Part shown: in pieces, positions 1 through 6,648 of the stretch
Position numbering within the stretch: position 1 is the stretch's first letter
How the letters are laid out: the number at the start of each line of letters is the position of its first letter
The notes under the pieces: generated by a model
What the model was told of the DNA's origin: nothing
Databases searched by the model: none
Seen by the model: the letters and a program-made list of their open reading frames with translations, nothing else
Assembly: GCA_022567055.1 (NCBI GenBank)
Contig: JADFHU010000276.1
Span: forward strand, 1-7,245
Source of the DNA: Planctomycetota bacterium
GTDB taxonomy: Bacteria; Planctomycetota; Phycisphaerae; Sedimentisphaerales; Anaerobacaceae
Direction of reading: 5' to 3'
DNA length: 7,245 nt
Made by a program: the position numbers and the translations under genes

Positions 1-2
1 TC

Positions 3-1667
3 GATTCTTCGGGGACCATCAGTTACGACATTTCCATGGGATGGACCACGCCGGCTTGGAGCGATTCGAGTTCACCACCCTTGCCAAGGGATATGCCGAC
101 CTTGCGCGATGAGACCAATTTCATTGTCGAAAACGGTTTTAATTCGGGAGACGACATTATTCTGCGAGAGGGAAGCGTTGAACAAAGTCGTTCTTATAGG
201 GCCCATAATTATAATCCCGCATGGGTATTCGTCAGTGCAAGCGGTCGAAATCTGATGCTTTATCGTTGGCTAGCCCATGAAACCATTCTCAAAGGAGCCG
301 TTGATCCCGGTGACGATTCCAGCGACGATCCCGGTGGCGACCCTGGTGACGATCCCCCCACTGTGTCGGGCGCCTGCTGTAATAGTGCGCAAGGGCAGTG
401 TTATATGACGGATACCGGGACTTGTACCTCAGGGTTCAGCTATCGGGGTGATGGATCCTCTTGTGCCGCCTGCACGGCATCGAATGCCCAGTGGGATTTT
501 GGTGATGCCCCAACGTCCTACGGTGTCTACCAAGTCAGCAACGGCGCGCGTCATACCATTGTGGCTGGTGTTCACTTGGGCCAGGGGGTCAGCAACGAAT
601 CAGATGGCCAACCGGGCGCTGCCGCCACAGGGGATTCGTTGGACGACGGCGTCTCTTTCTTGGGGATGCTGAGGAGGAATCACTCCGCACGCGTGACAGT
701 GACTGCCTCCACTCAAGGGTTTGTCAATGGCTGGCTCGATCTGAATCTCGACGGAGACTGGGATGATCCGGGGGAACAGATCCTGGGGGATCAGTTCGTT
801 AGCCCCGGGGAGAACGTCTTGTCCTTCAATGTCCCCGCCGCCAGTGGTGCCGGGGAGAGCTACGCGCGCATTCGCTTCAACACGGTCGGGGGTCTCTGGC
901 ATTCGGGTCCGGCGGCAGATGGTGAGGTTGAAGACTATCGTGTGACGATCCACGCAGAATACCCGACGCCGCTTGATCTGGCCCCTGTCCCCCCGACGCA
1001 CCAACTGACCAGCGTATGGCGGCAGCCGGCCAGGGCCGTAGATTCCGTTCAGGGTCGGATCAGTGGACAGAAGATCGACACCTCCTGGACCCAGGGGCCG
1101 CTGGTCGTGGATGACTGGACGGCGTCGAGCCCGCAGGCTATCCGAGGATTCCGCTGGTGGGGTGTCTTTGAGGGCTGGACGGTGTCGAGCATGCCGGTGC
1201 AACCTCCCGTCGCGTTCCATGCCAGTATCTGGTCGGACAGACAGGGCCTAGGGAGTCCCGATGTGCTCATGTGGGAAAAGACCCTGCCGCATTGGGTTTG
1301 GGCCTACTCCGGTCTGATTCCCGATGCGCTGGGTCAGACAGAGGATGAGGCCGTGTTCGAGTTCATTGCCATGCTCCCACAGGATCAGTGGTTCACGCCT
1401 GATGAGAGTCCCCATACCCGATACTGGATCGCTCTTTCTGCCCTCTATGAGGAAACGGCGCAACTGTCTCACCCATGGGCCTGGCTGACGCGGCGGCCGA
1501 GCCAATTGAGCCCTGCTGTCATCGTGACGCATGCTGGTTCATTCGAAACCGGTATCCCCGGCCCTTGGCCACCCTTTGTGGGTGAACTGGTGCTTGGCAG
1601 CCGGCAAGTGGGTGCCGGATGGGACATGGCCTTCGAATTGATCAGTCAGCAAGCGGCCGATCCCTAA
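3..1667 (+). CDS. Secreted GEVED-domain protein, 5' end outside the window
   Basis: The reading frame is open from the left edge (first whole codon at base 3) to TAA at 1665-1667, so the true start and any signal peptide lie upstream; the ATG at 36 is merely the first internal Met and has no ribosome binding site. Numbering from that Met, about 87 unrecognised residues are followed by an Asp/Pro/Gly linker (88-109), a six-cysteine module beginning GACC (112-146), and a GEVED domain from WDFGDAP (153-159) to its naming motif GEVEDY (296-301), which contains an acidic DLNLDGDWDD stretch. A C-terminal domain of about 220 residues (320-537) contains VVDDW, FHASIW and WDMAFEL; this region recurs at the end of many planctomycetal secreted proteins (I believe it is catalogued as DUF7901). 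There are no catalytic motifs. The role is inferred to be a surface or extracellular structural or binding protein; its ligand is unknown. It ends cleanly and overlaps the convergent pseudogene by 26 bp. Confidence 0.85.
   Translation, partial: DSSGTISYDISMGWTTPAWSDSSSPPLPRDMPTLRDETNFIVENGFNSGDDIILREGSVEQSRSYRAHNYNPAWVFVSASGRNLMLYRWLAHETILKGAVDPGDDSSDDPGGDPGDDPPTVSGACCNSAQGQCYMTDTGTCTSGFSYRGDGSSCAACTASNAQWDFGDAPTSYGVYQVSNGARHTIVAGVHLGQGVSNESDGQPGAAATGDSLDDGVSFLGMLRRNHSARVTVTASTQGFVNGWLDLNLDGDWDDPGEQILGDQFVSPGENVLSFNVPAASGAGESYARIRFNTVGGLWHSGPAADGEVEDYRVTIHAEYPTPLDLAPVPPTHQLTSVWRQPARAVDSVQGRISGQKIDTSWTQGPLVVDDWTASSPQAIRGFRWWGVFEGWTVSSMPVQPPVAFHASIWSDRQGLGSPDVLMWEKTLPHWVWAYSGLIPDALGQTEDEAVFEFIAMLPQDQWFTPDESPHTRYWIALSALYEETAQLSHPWAWLTRRPSQLSPAVIVTHAGSFETGIPGPWPPFVGELVLGSRQVGAGWDMAFELISQQAADP
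303..362 (+). repeat. Degenerate 12-bp tandem repeat coding an acidic linker
   Basis: Five in-frame 12-base units start at 303, 315, 327, 339 and 351, with consensus GATCCCGGTGAC. They encode DPGD, DSSD, DPGG, DPGD and DPPT. The units lie between the unrecognised N-terminal region and the cysteine module of the GEVED protein, so they act as a flexible, negatively charged interdomain linker; calcium binding by the aspartates is possible but unproven. Confidence 0.75.
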
Positions 1668-2413
1668 TGGTGCCGCCGGTATCCAAAAGCCAAGTCGCCC
1701 GCGAGTTCTTGCCATGATGGTGCAAGACGATGTTATCGATCACCGGATTCGGTGCCATCACGGGCAGCGGAGGAATGTTCTCGGGATTCCGTGGATTGCT
1801 GAACCGTTGAAAACGGAGACCCACTGCCATGTGAATGGCCGGTATGCCGGGTGCCCCCGGCGGCAAGAGTGTGGCGGCGCAGTAGCCCAGCTTGTTGGTG
1901 GCCGCAGTGGCCAATACCACGATCTTGCCCTTCAGAGCGGGCATGCCGATGATGTCGACCGCCGGGCTGAGCAGCCCGCCCTGGGAGGCCTTGATCTGGA
2001 ATCGTGCCCGCCCCACCATGCGGTGGGCACGGGGGTCCTGCGGATTCTCGGTATGGATGTTGGCCAAGCCCAGATAGAGCGGTTCGGACACTCCTAAATG
2101 CTCGGCCCCGCCCACTCCCACGTCGACAAAGCGGGCCCGGCGATCGATGGTCATCGCAAGTTGCGTCGCGGTCTCCCGTGACATGAGAATTCCCGAGACG
2201 CCGGTGTCCAGGAACGCAAAGTGCACGGCAAAGCCGGTCTTGGGCATCAGCAGGGGGCCTCTGGGACCACGCTGCACCGCAAACAGGACACGGGGTAGGT
2301 CCAAGGCGGCTTCAGTTTTCAAAGACCAGGTCGCCTTGCCCCCGGCAGGCAGCGACCGTTGAGAGAAAGAGTAGGATGAAGGCATGCCTCTGTCGGCTAG
2401 GTTCTTTGCCCAT
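1642..2413 (-). pseudogene. Retropepsin-like aspartyl protease, frameshifted and truncated
   Basis: The longest open stretch (2385 to TGA at 1642-1644, 247 residues) contains AFLDTGVSGILMS (DTG at residues 60-62), an IIGMPALKGKIVVL flap-like strand (145-158), and a second active-site motif WLLDTGGT (DTG at 225-227). This two-DTG plan matches planctomycetal secreted aspartyl proteases. Its Met at 2385 gives no signal peptide and has no ribosome binding site. In another frame, ATG at 2413, preceded by AGGGAG at a 7-base gap, encodes a good signal peptide with a lipobox-like VAAC (residues 20-23) before stopping at 2312-2314. Removing one base from the five-C run at 2339-2343 joins the two frames. 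The protein also ends only ten residues after the second DTG motif, whereas the family continues for roughly another 100 residues to complete the C-terminal lobe. I infer a decayed secreted peptidase; a sequencing error could explain the frameshift but not the truncation. Confidence 0.7.
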
Positions 2414-2420
2414 GCCCGAA

Positions 2421-2426
2421 CTCCCT
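2421..2426 (-). promoter_or_regulatory. Ribosome binding site for the ATG at 2413
   Basis: The - strand reads AGGGAG seven bases before the ATG at 2413. It is the only good Shine-Dalgarno match near the 5' end of the aspartyl protease gene. It supports 2413 as the original start, in the signal-peptide frame, instead of the ATG at 2385 in the protease frame. Confidence 0.6.
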
Positions 2427-2430
2427 CTGT

Positions 2431-2442
2431 CAGGTGTCTGCC
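2431..2442. repeat. 12-bp direct repeat, copy 1
   Basis: CAGGTGTCTGCC on the + strand is repeated exactly at 2582-2593, 151 bp away. This copy lies just upstream of the ribosome binding site of the damaged protease gene. The bases on either side of the two copies differ. Confidence 0.55.
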
Positions 2443-2455
2443 GGTCCCTAAGAGA

Positions 2456-2487
2456 GGGGCCTATACCTGGAGATCGGTATAGGCCCC
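2456..2487 (-). terminator. Perfect 12-bp stem-loop, probable terminator
   Basis: GGGGCCTATACC (2456-2467) and GGTATAGGCCCC (2476-2487) form a perfect 12-bp stem with an 8-base loop. The hairpin lies about 115 bp past the stop codon of the large multidomain gene and 43 bp before the protease start, both on the - strand. The - strand downstream arm is followed by TCTCTTAG, a weak U-tract, and the + strand side is followed by AAACG, so a canonical intrinsic terminator is not fully met. It may instead protect the 3' end of the mRNA. Confidence 0.5.
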
Positions 2488-2581
2488 AAACGAAATTCTA
2501 CCTTCGCGATCCTGGCCGACACCCACTCAACTCGAACGGTCCGTCTGCATGACCGCACAGTGTCATCGTTGGCCGTGGTAC

Positions 2582-2593
2582 CAGGTGTCTGCC
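2582..2593. repeat. 12-bp direct repeat, copy 2
   Basis: This is the second exact copy of CAGGTGTCTGCC, ten bases beyond the TAG of the large multidomain gene on the - strand. With copy 1 it brackets the stem-loop at 2456-2487. Confidence 0.55.
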
Positions 2594-2602
2594 AACGCGA
2601 TT

Positions 2603-5464
2603 CTACTCGAAACTGATGTGGAGCAGTGCTGCGTCACTGGCACTCCCGTCAAACGACTCGGCTTCCCGTCTTCCCGTGGAGGGATTGGCCGGGTTGTCTG
2701 CAAAGATCAGCACGATCGCCTCGCCGGACCAGCCGGGCTGATCGACGATCTCCTGGATAACACTGGAAATGTCAGGGCTACGCTCCTCGGGACCCATGGC
2801 GTGCACGGTCATCCATTCAGGAATGTCCCACACGACCTGCGCAGAGGTCGTCGCCCTGCCACTGATGTTACCGGCCGTTGAAGCGAACGTGTCAGGATTC
2901 GGGGACAGTTGACCTGCGATCACCAGAGATACGGGCAGGGCATGGTTGTCAGCACTGCCGACCGCATCGGCGCTGAACTGCACCCATGCCTCGGTGATGG
3001 TCGCACCCCTGGGCACGGCGATACCGACCCATCGGACGCCGATCGTCTGGAGATTGGCAGGGGCCGTACCGCCTTCATGGCCCAGCTCCAGGTCACTGCT
3101 GGTCAAGCTTTCCATGACACCGCCGTCCAATATATGCTCTTCGGCATCATCAGTGCTGGCTGAGACCCGCCACGCATTGATGGGCTCGGCAGCCGACTGT
3201 TCTAGCGTGATATCGTCGACATACAGAGTGCCAGTGGCGCCGTTGCCTTCAATACCCACGGCCAGGCTGCGGACACTCTGCAGATTCATTCCCAACGAGG
3301 CGAGGTCGATACTCCATGGCTGCCACGCCGCCAACGCTATGTTCCCGGCTGGACCGTCGTAGGGAATCTTGGTCCCATTGACCTTGAGATACATCTGCCC
3401 GGTGTTGCCGGCCGCACCATGGAACCAGACGACCAATTGGGTGACGCCCGCTCTGGTCCAATCCATTGGCGCGTCGAACGTACGCGTCGCCTCGGACTGA
3501 GCGGCAGCGCCATTGTCATAGTCCATGGGAAGGGATTGTCTGCCGCCATGGACGATGTCGGTCTCGGGGGTACCTGCGGCGCCGCCCACCAGGGAGCCAT
3601 TGGCGGGATCGTCGAAACCATCGACCCAGGTGGCCCAGATCTCGAGGAATTCCTCGTCCCTGTAGCTCTCCATGTCGTCGATGACCAGACTATCCACGGT
3701 GGTAAAGCTCCAGATATCACCCATCCAGGTGCTGGGGTCCATGGCGTCGTTGACCTCATCGACACGCCAGTAATACGTCTGGCCCAGTTGAAGATCCACA
3801 GCCAGCGTGTCGAAGCTGTTCTCGTTGACGCTGCCGGCCAGAGACAGACTGTTGAGATCCGTCCCAAGATAGAGTTCGTGTCGGTCGGCCTCGCGCCCGG
3901 ACCGCCATTGGAGTGTCTTCTCGACCCCGACGGCCATGGCGCCCGCATCGGGCTGCGGTTCCCGCGCGGTGACCGGAATATAGTAGAACCGTACCTCACT
4001 CAGGCTGGCCTGAGGTGCAATCCCCTGGGCACTGTTGACAGTCAGACGGACATGCTGGGCCACGGCGCCGCCGAAATCGATGGTATTGTTGTGGGCATAG
4101 CCCGCGGTACCCGTCGCCTGGGCCAAGGGCCCGACGCCGTCGAGAACGGTCCAGTTCTCACCATCCAGAGAATGTTCGATGACAACGTCCTTGGCGCCGA
4201 ATCCCACGAAGGCCTCGATGAGCTGGTTCGAGTTCCAGATCCACAACTCGTGCAACTTGTAGGCCCGGTCGAAGGCATAGTCGATCGTGGCCGGGATGCC
4301 ACCGCTGATCCACATGTCGGCGGCAGAGACGCCGTGGAGATCGCCCGCCAGACCGGAGCCGTTGATGGTATTCTCAGCCACGGAAATGCCGAATGAACTG
4401 GAGGCCGTGGCCGTAATGTTGTCGATGGGAATCGAAAAGGGCTCCACCGTGAAGCTCCAGATATTTCCCTTAAACACAGTGAAATCAGGTGCACCATTGA
4501 CTTCATCAATACGCCAGAAATAAGACTCACTATAGGCAAGTACAGTCTCAGGTGTGTAAGTCGTCTCAGTCTGACCCTCACTGATCTGGACACCCAGCGG
4601 CGCATCCGGGCTCGCTGCGTTGACATCATCCCAATTCATGCCGAAGTAGACATTATGCGTGGCGGCCGTGTCCGTGCCTTTCCAGCCGAGGCTGGCATCG
4701 CGTGGCACATCTATTGTTTCATCCTCAGGAAGGGGAGAACTGGCCGTAGACGAGGTCAGCCCGTCCATGACAACCCTGATTTGTTCCTCTGTAAGGGCCA
4801 CATTGAAGAGCGCGACCTCGTCGAGCACGCCGCTAAAGAAATTGCTGGGTGCGCCACCTGTCATCCGGGCCCCAATGAAAACCGGCGTAACGGTATCCGT
4901 ATTCTGAGGACCGCGGGCCTGTAGGGTATCGAATTCACCATTGACATAGATCTTCATGTCAATACCGTCGTAGGTGACTGCCACATGACCGAAGTCATTG
5001 TTGGGCAGGGTCTTGCTGCCGGAAAATGACCAGGGTGCCGTTTCTCTGTGAAAATTGACGGTGCCGCCTCCGCCGATTACGACGATATAGGCGCCTATGA
5101 TGCCGCCGTTAAACTTGCCCATGAGAGTGCCTCCGCCCTGATTCTTTACCCAGGCGGTGATACTGAAGGGCTCGGCTCCGCCGAAGGCCAGGTTTTCCGC
5201 TGAATTACGGATCTCAAGATAGCTCCCACCTTGGAACTCAAGGGCCTGACCGCGTTTTCCCTGCACCCACATAGGATTTGCCTGGAGATCGGCATCGTAG
5301 CCAAGTCCGGAGCTGTCCTTGGCGATAGTGCCTGGACCTTCGTCAAAAAGCCAGAGCCCCACAATGGATCCTGGGTCGATCTGGGCGTTGCTGTAGGATG
5401 TACACAATAGACCTATGATAAAGCATACTGTGCACGCTGTGAAAAATCTCTCTGTGGTTTTCAT
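2603..5464 (-). CDS. Secreted LamG / discoidin multidomain surface protein
   Basis: This is a 953-residue secreted protein. The start is placed at ATG 5464, which has AGGAG nine bases upstream; a TTG at 5470 in the same frame would sit only three bases from that site. Residues 1-27 form a signal peptide (hydrophobic core CFIIGLL, cleavage after SNA). Then follow a LamG/concanavalin-like domain (about 33-238, with GLWLFDEG, ITAWVK, MKIYVNG and LDEVALFN), an Fn3-like repeat (about 240-343, YFWRIDEVN and IWSF), a discoidin F5/8 type C-like domain (about 345-497, KLHELWIWN and VRLTVNS), a second Fn3-like repeat (about 503-591, YYWRVDEVN and IWSF), a galactose-binding-like beta domain (about 593-756, VHGGRQSLP and LYVDDITLE), and a C-terminal beta domain (about 765-952, PRGATITEAWVQF and ESFDGSAS). 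The likely role is binding glycans or surface polymers; no hydrolase domain is visible. There is no PEP-CTERM, dockerin or membrane anchor. The first five modules in this order are common in Phycisphaerae. Confidence 0.9.
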   Translation of the reverse strand: MKTTERFFTACTVCFIIGLLCTSYSNAQIDPGSIVGLWLFDEGPGTIAKDSSGLGYDADLQANPMWVQGKRGQALEFQGGSYLEIRNSAENLAFGGAEPFSITAWVKNQGGGTLMGKFNGGIIGAYIVVIGGGGTVNFHRETAPWSFSGSKTLPNNDFGHVAVTYDGIDMKIYVNGEFDTLQARGPQNTDTVTPVFIGARMTGGAPSNFFSGVLDEVALFNVALTEEQIRVVMDGLTSSTASSPLPEDETIDVPRDASLGWKGTDTAATHNVYFGMNWDDVNAASPDAPLGVQISEGQTETTYTPETVLAYSESYFWRIDEVNGAPDFTVFKGNIWSFTVEPFSIPIDNITATASSSFGISVAENTINGSGLAGDLHGVSAADMWISGGIPATIDYAFDRAYKLHELWIWNSNQLIEAFVGFGAKDVVIEHSLDGENWTVLDGVGPLAQATGTAGYAHNNTIDFGGAVAQHVRLTVNSAQGIAPQASLSEVRFYYIPVTAREPQPDAGAMAVGVEKTLQWRSGREADRHELYLGTDLNSLSLAGSVNENSFDTLAVDLQLGQTYYWRVDEVNDAMDPSTWMGDIWSFTTVDSLVIDDMESYRDEEFLEIWATWVDGFDDPANGSLVGGAAGTPETDIVHGGRQSLPMDYDNGAAAQSEATRTFDAPMDWTRAGVTQLVVWFHGAAGNTGQMYLKVNGTKIPYDGPAGNIALAAWQPWSIDLASLGMNLQSVRSLAVGIEGNGATGTLYVDDITLEQSAAEPINAWRVSASTDDAEEHILDGGVMESLTSSDLELGHEGGTAPANLQTIGVRWVGIAVPRGATITEAWVQFSADAVGSADNHALPVSLVIAGQLSPNPDTFASTAGNISGRATTSAQVVWDIPEWMTVHAMGPEERSPDISSVIQEIVDQPGWSGEAIVLIFADNPANPSTGRREAESFDGSASDAALLHISFE

Positions 5465-5473
5465 AACCAAATT

Positions 5474-5478
5474 CTCCT
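5474..5478 (-). promoter_or_regulatory. Ribosome binding site deciding the start at 5464
   Basis: AGGAG on the - strand is nine bases before ATG 5464 but only three before the alternative TTG at 5470. This favours the ATG and a 953-residue product beginning MKTTERFF. Confidence 0.7.
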
Positions 5479-5505
5479 ATTGCTGTGTAAATGGTGTTTT
5501 AATGC

Positions 5506-5511
5506 ATTATA
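5506..5511 (-). promoter_or_regulatory. Candidate -10 box for the large surface protein
   Basis: A perfect TATAAT on the - strand lies 41 bases upstream of ATG 5464, giving a plausible 5' leader of about 35 bases. No good -35 hexamer is found 16-18 bases further upstream. A second TATAAT at 5589-5594, also without a clear -35, is an alternative. The surrounding 293-bp gap (5465-5757) is about 43% GC, holds no supported gene, and is the natural place for this gene's promoter. Confidence 0.3.
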
Positions 5512-5664
5512 TTGACTGTAAGCTACGTGGGCTACTTGCGCAGCAGAATGAGAACAGATACGTCATAGTTCGAGCACAAACTACCATTATTATAGGACGA
5601 CCCGGCCTCGAGTTATATACGTGATTACCCGTGCTATTCGTCACGACATCTTGGACTTTTGTGT

Positions 5665-5676
5665 ACGAGAACTCGT
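5665..5676. repeat. Short palindrome in the AT-rich gap
   Basis: ACGAG-AA-CTCGT is an inverted repeat with 5-bp arms and a 2-bp centre. It lies about 200 bp upstream of the large surface gene and about 80 bp downstream of the SUMF1-like gene. It could be an operator half-site pair, but nothing besides its symmetry supports that. Confidence 0.25.
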
Positions 5677-5730
5677 CAATTATCGCTGATTTTAATCTGT
5701 CTTCCAAGCCCTATTCCGCTTGATTAAGAA

Positions 5731-5757
5731 GCACAAAACACCCGTCGGAATTTCGGG
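5731..5757 (-). terminator. Possible weak terminator of the SUMF1-like operon
   Basis: Directly after the TAG at 5758-5760, the - strand reads CCCG, a nine-base loop, CGGG, then TGTTTTGTGC. The stem is only 4 bp, but the U-rich tail and the position against the stop codon fit a short intrinsic terminator ending the FG-GAP/ASPIC plus SUMF1-like operon. Confidence 0.35.
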
Positions 5758-6648
5758 CTACTTCGATTTGCGCTCCATTTCATCAACCGGTTTGACACAA
5801 CGAAAGCCGATGTTGTACATTGCGTACGGTGGATAATAGTTGCCGCGGCTGGCTACTCGTAGCGGTCCCTGATGGCTGTACCAACTCCCGCCGCGAATGA
5901 CGCGCACTTTATTCTTGTCGACTTTGGTAAGATTCTTCACCACCTCATGGAGGACGCCGCCGGCAAAGGGATTTTTCTTCGGACTGTGGCGGTAGAAATC
6001 TTTCTCGTACGCGTCCAAACACCACTCCCAGACATTCCCCGCCATGTCGTACAGCCCCAAGCCGTTGGCGGGATAGGAACGCACGGGCGACGTGCGACCG
6101 ACCTGCTGGCCGTGATTCGCCTTCGTGGCATCGATGGCATCGCCCCAGGGAAATGCCTTGCCCACGAGTCCTCCACGAGCGGCATACTCCCACTCGGCTT
6201 CTGTGGGCAGGCGCTTGCCTGCCCATGTCGCGTAAGCCATGGCATCGAACCAACTCACGAAGATAACCGGATGGTCCGTCGTTGGAGCGTATTCAGAAAC
6301 TTTTGACCAATCCGGTGGTGGGTGGCCCGTGGCCGCGACAAATTTTCGATACTGTCCGACCGTGACTTCGTGGACGTCGATATAGAAAGCCGAGACTTCC
6401 ACCGTGTGTCGCGGTGTTTCCGTGACAAACCACTCCCGTTTCGCCCCATCATCCGAAAACGCCTTGACCAATCGATCCATCTCAGCGTCCGATGTCCCCA
6501 TCGCAAAGGCACCGGCGGGCATCAGACGCATCTTCGCCTCGTCTTTTTGCCAGACGATTTCTGCTTTTACGTCGTTGGTGTCGTCAGCAAACAGTACCGT
6601 GGCTGCGAAGAACGAAACCAAGAGCAATAGCACCTTCATTGTCTTCAT
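5758..6648 (-). CDS. Secreted SUMF1/FGE-like protein without catalytic cysteines
   Basis: This 296-residue protein starts at ATG 6648, with GGGAG ten bases upstream inside the preceding gene. Residues 1-21 form a signal peptide (core VLLLLVSFFAATVLF, cleavage near FADD). The rest is one SUMF1 / formylglycine-generating-enzyme-type domain: MRLMPAGAFAMG (40-51), ETPRHTVEV (77-85), VSWFDAMAYATWAGKRLPTE (131-150), AEWEYAARGG (151-160), FPWGD (166-170), YDMAGNVWEWC (200-210), VIRGGSWY (250-257) and NIGFRCV (279-285). True FGEs have two catalytic cysteines shortly after the RGGS motif; here that segment reads YSHQGPLRVASR, without cysteine, and the only cysteines in the mature protein are 210 and 284. 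It is therefore unlikely to activate sulfatases, and none is encoded nearby. An extracytoplasmic binding or accessory role is inferred. It overlaps the upstream FG-GAP/ASPIC gene by ATGA, so the two are probably translated together. Confidence 0.9.
   Translation of the reverse strand: MKTMKVLLLLVSFFAATVLFADDTNDVKAEIVWQKDEAKMRLMPAGAFAMGTSDAEMDRLVKAFSDDGAKREWFVTETPRHTVEVSAFYIDVHEVTVGQYRKFVAATGHPPPDWSKVSEYAPTTDHPVIFVSWFDAMAYATWAGKRLPTEAEWEYAARGGLVGKAFPWGDAIDATKANHGQQVGRTSPVRSYPANGLGLYDMAGNVWEWCLDAYEKDFYRHSPKKNPFAGGVLHEVVKNLTKVDKNKVRVIRGGSWYSHQGPLRVASRGNYYPPYAMYNIGFRCVKPVDEMERKSK

Noticed and set aside
600..1220. A 206-codon open frame on the - strand
   Set aside because: It is antisense to the GEVED domain and the following domain of the + strand gene and has no domain of its own.
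3419..4396. A 325-codon open frame on the + strand inside the large surface gene
   Set aside because: It lies opposite well-recognised LamG/discoidin/Fn3-like coding sequence, has no ribosome binding site and no recognisable domain, and its composition is that of a high-GC antisense shadow.
5462..5470. TTG at 5470 as the start of the large surface protein
   Set aside because: The AGGAG site is only three bases from it, but nine bases from the in-frame ATG at 5464, which also gives a standard signal-peptide start.
5415..5624. A 69-codon open frame on the + strand overlapping the start of the surface gene
   Set aside because: It begins inside the signal-peptide coding region of the opposite gene, has no ribosome binding site and the product has no recognisable features.
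5507..5707. A 66-codon open frame in the AT-rich gap
   Set aside because: It starts at TTG, has no ribosome binding site, and the product shows no signal peptide or motif; the gap is better explained as regulatory.
5758..6648. Assignment as a sulfatase-activating formylglycine-generating enzyme
   Set aside because: The catalytic cysteine pair after RGGS is absent and no sulfatase gene is in the window.
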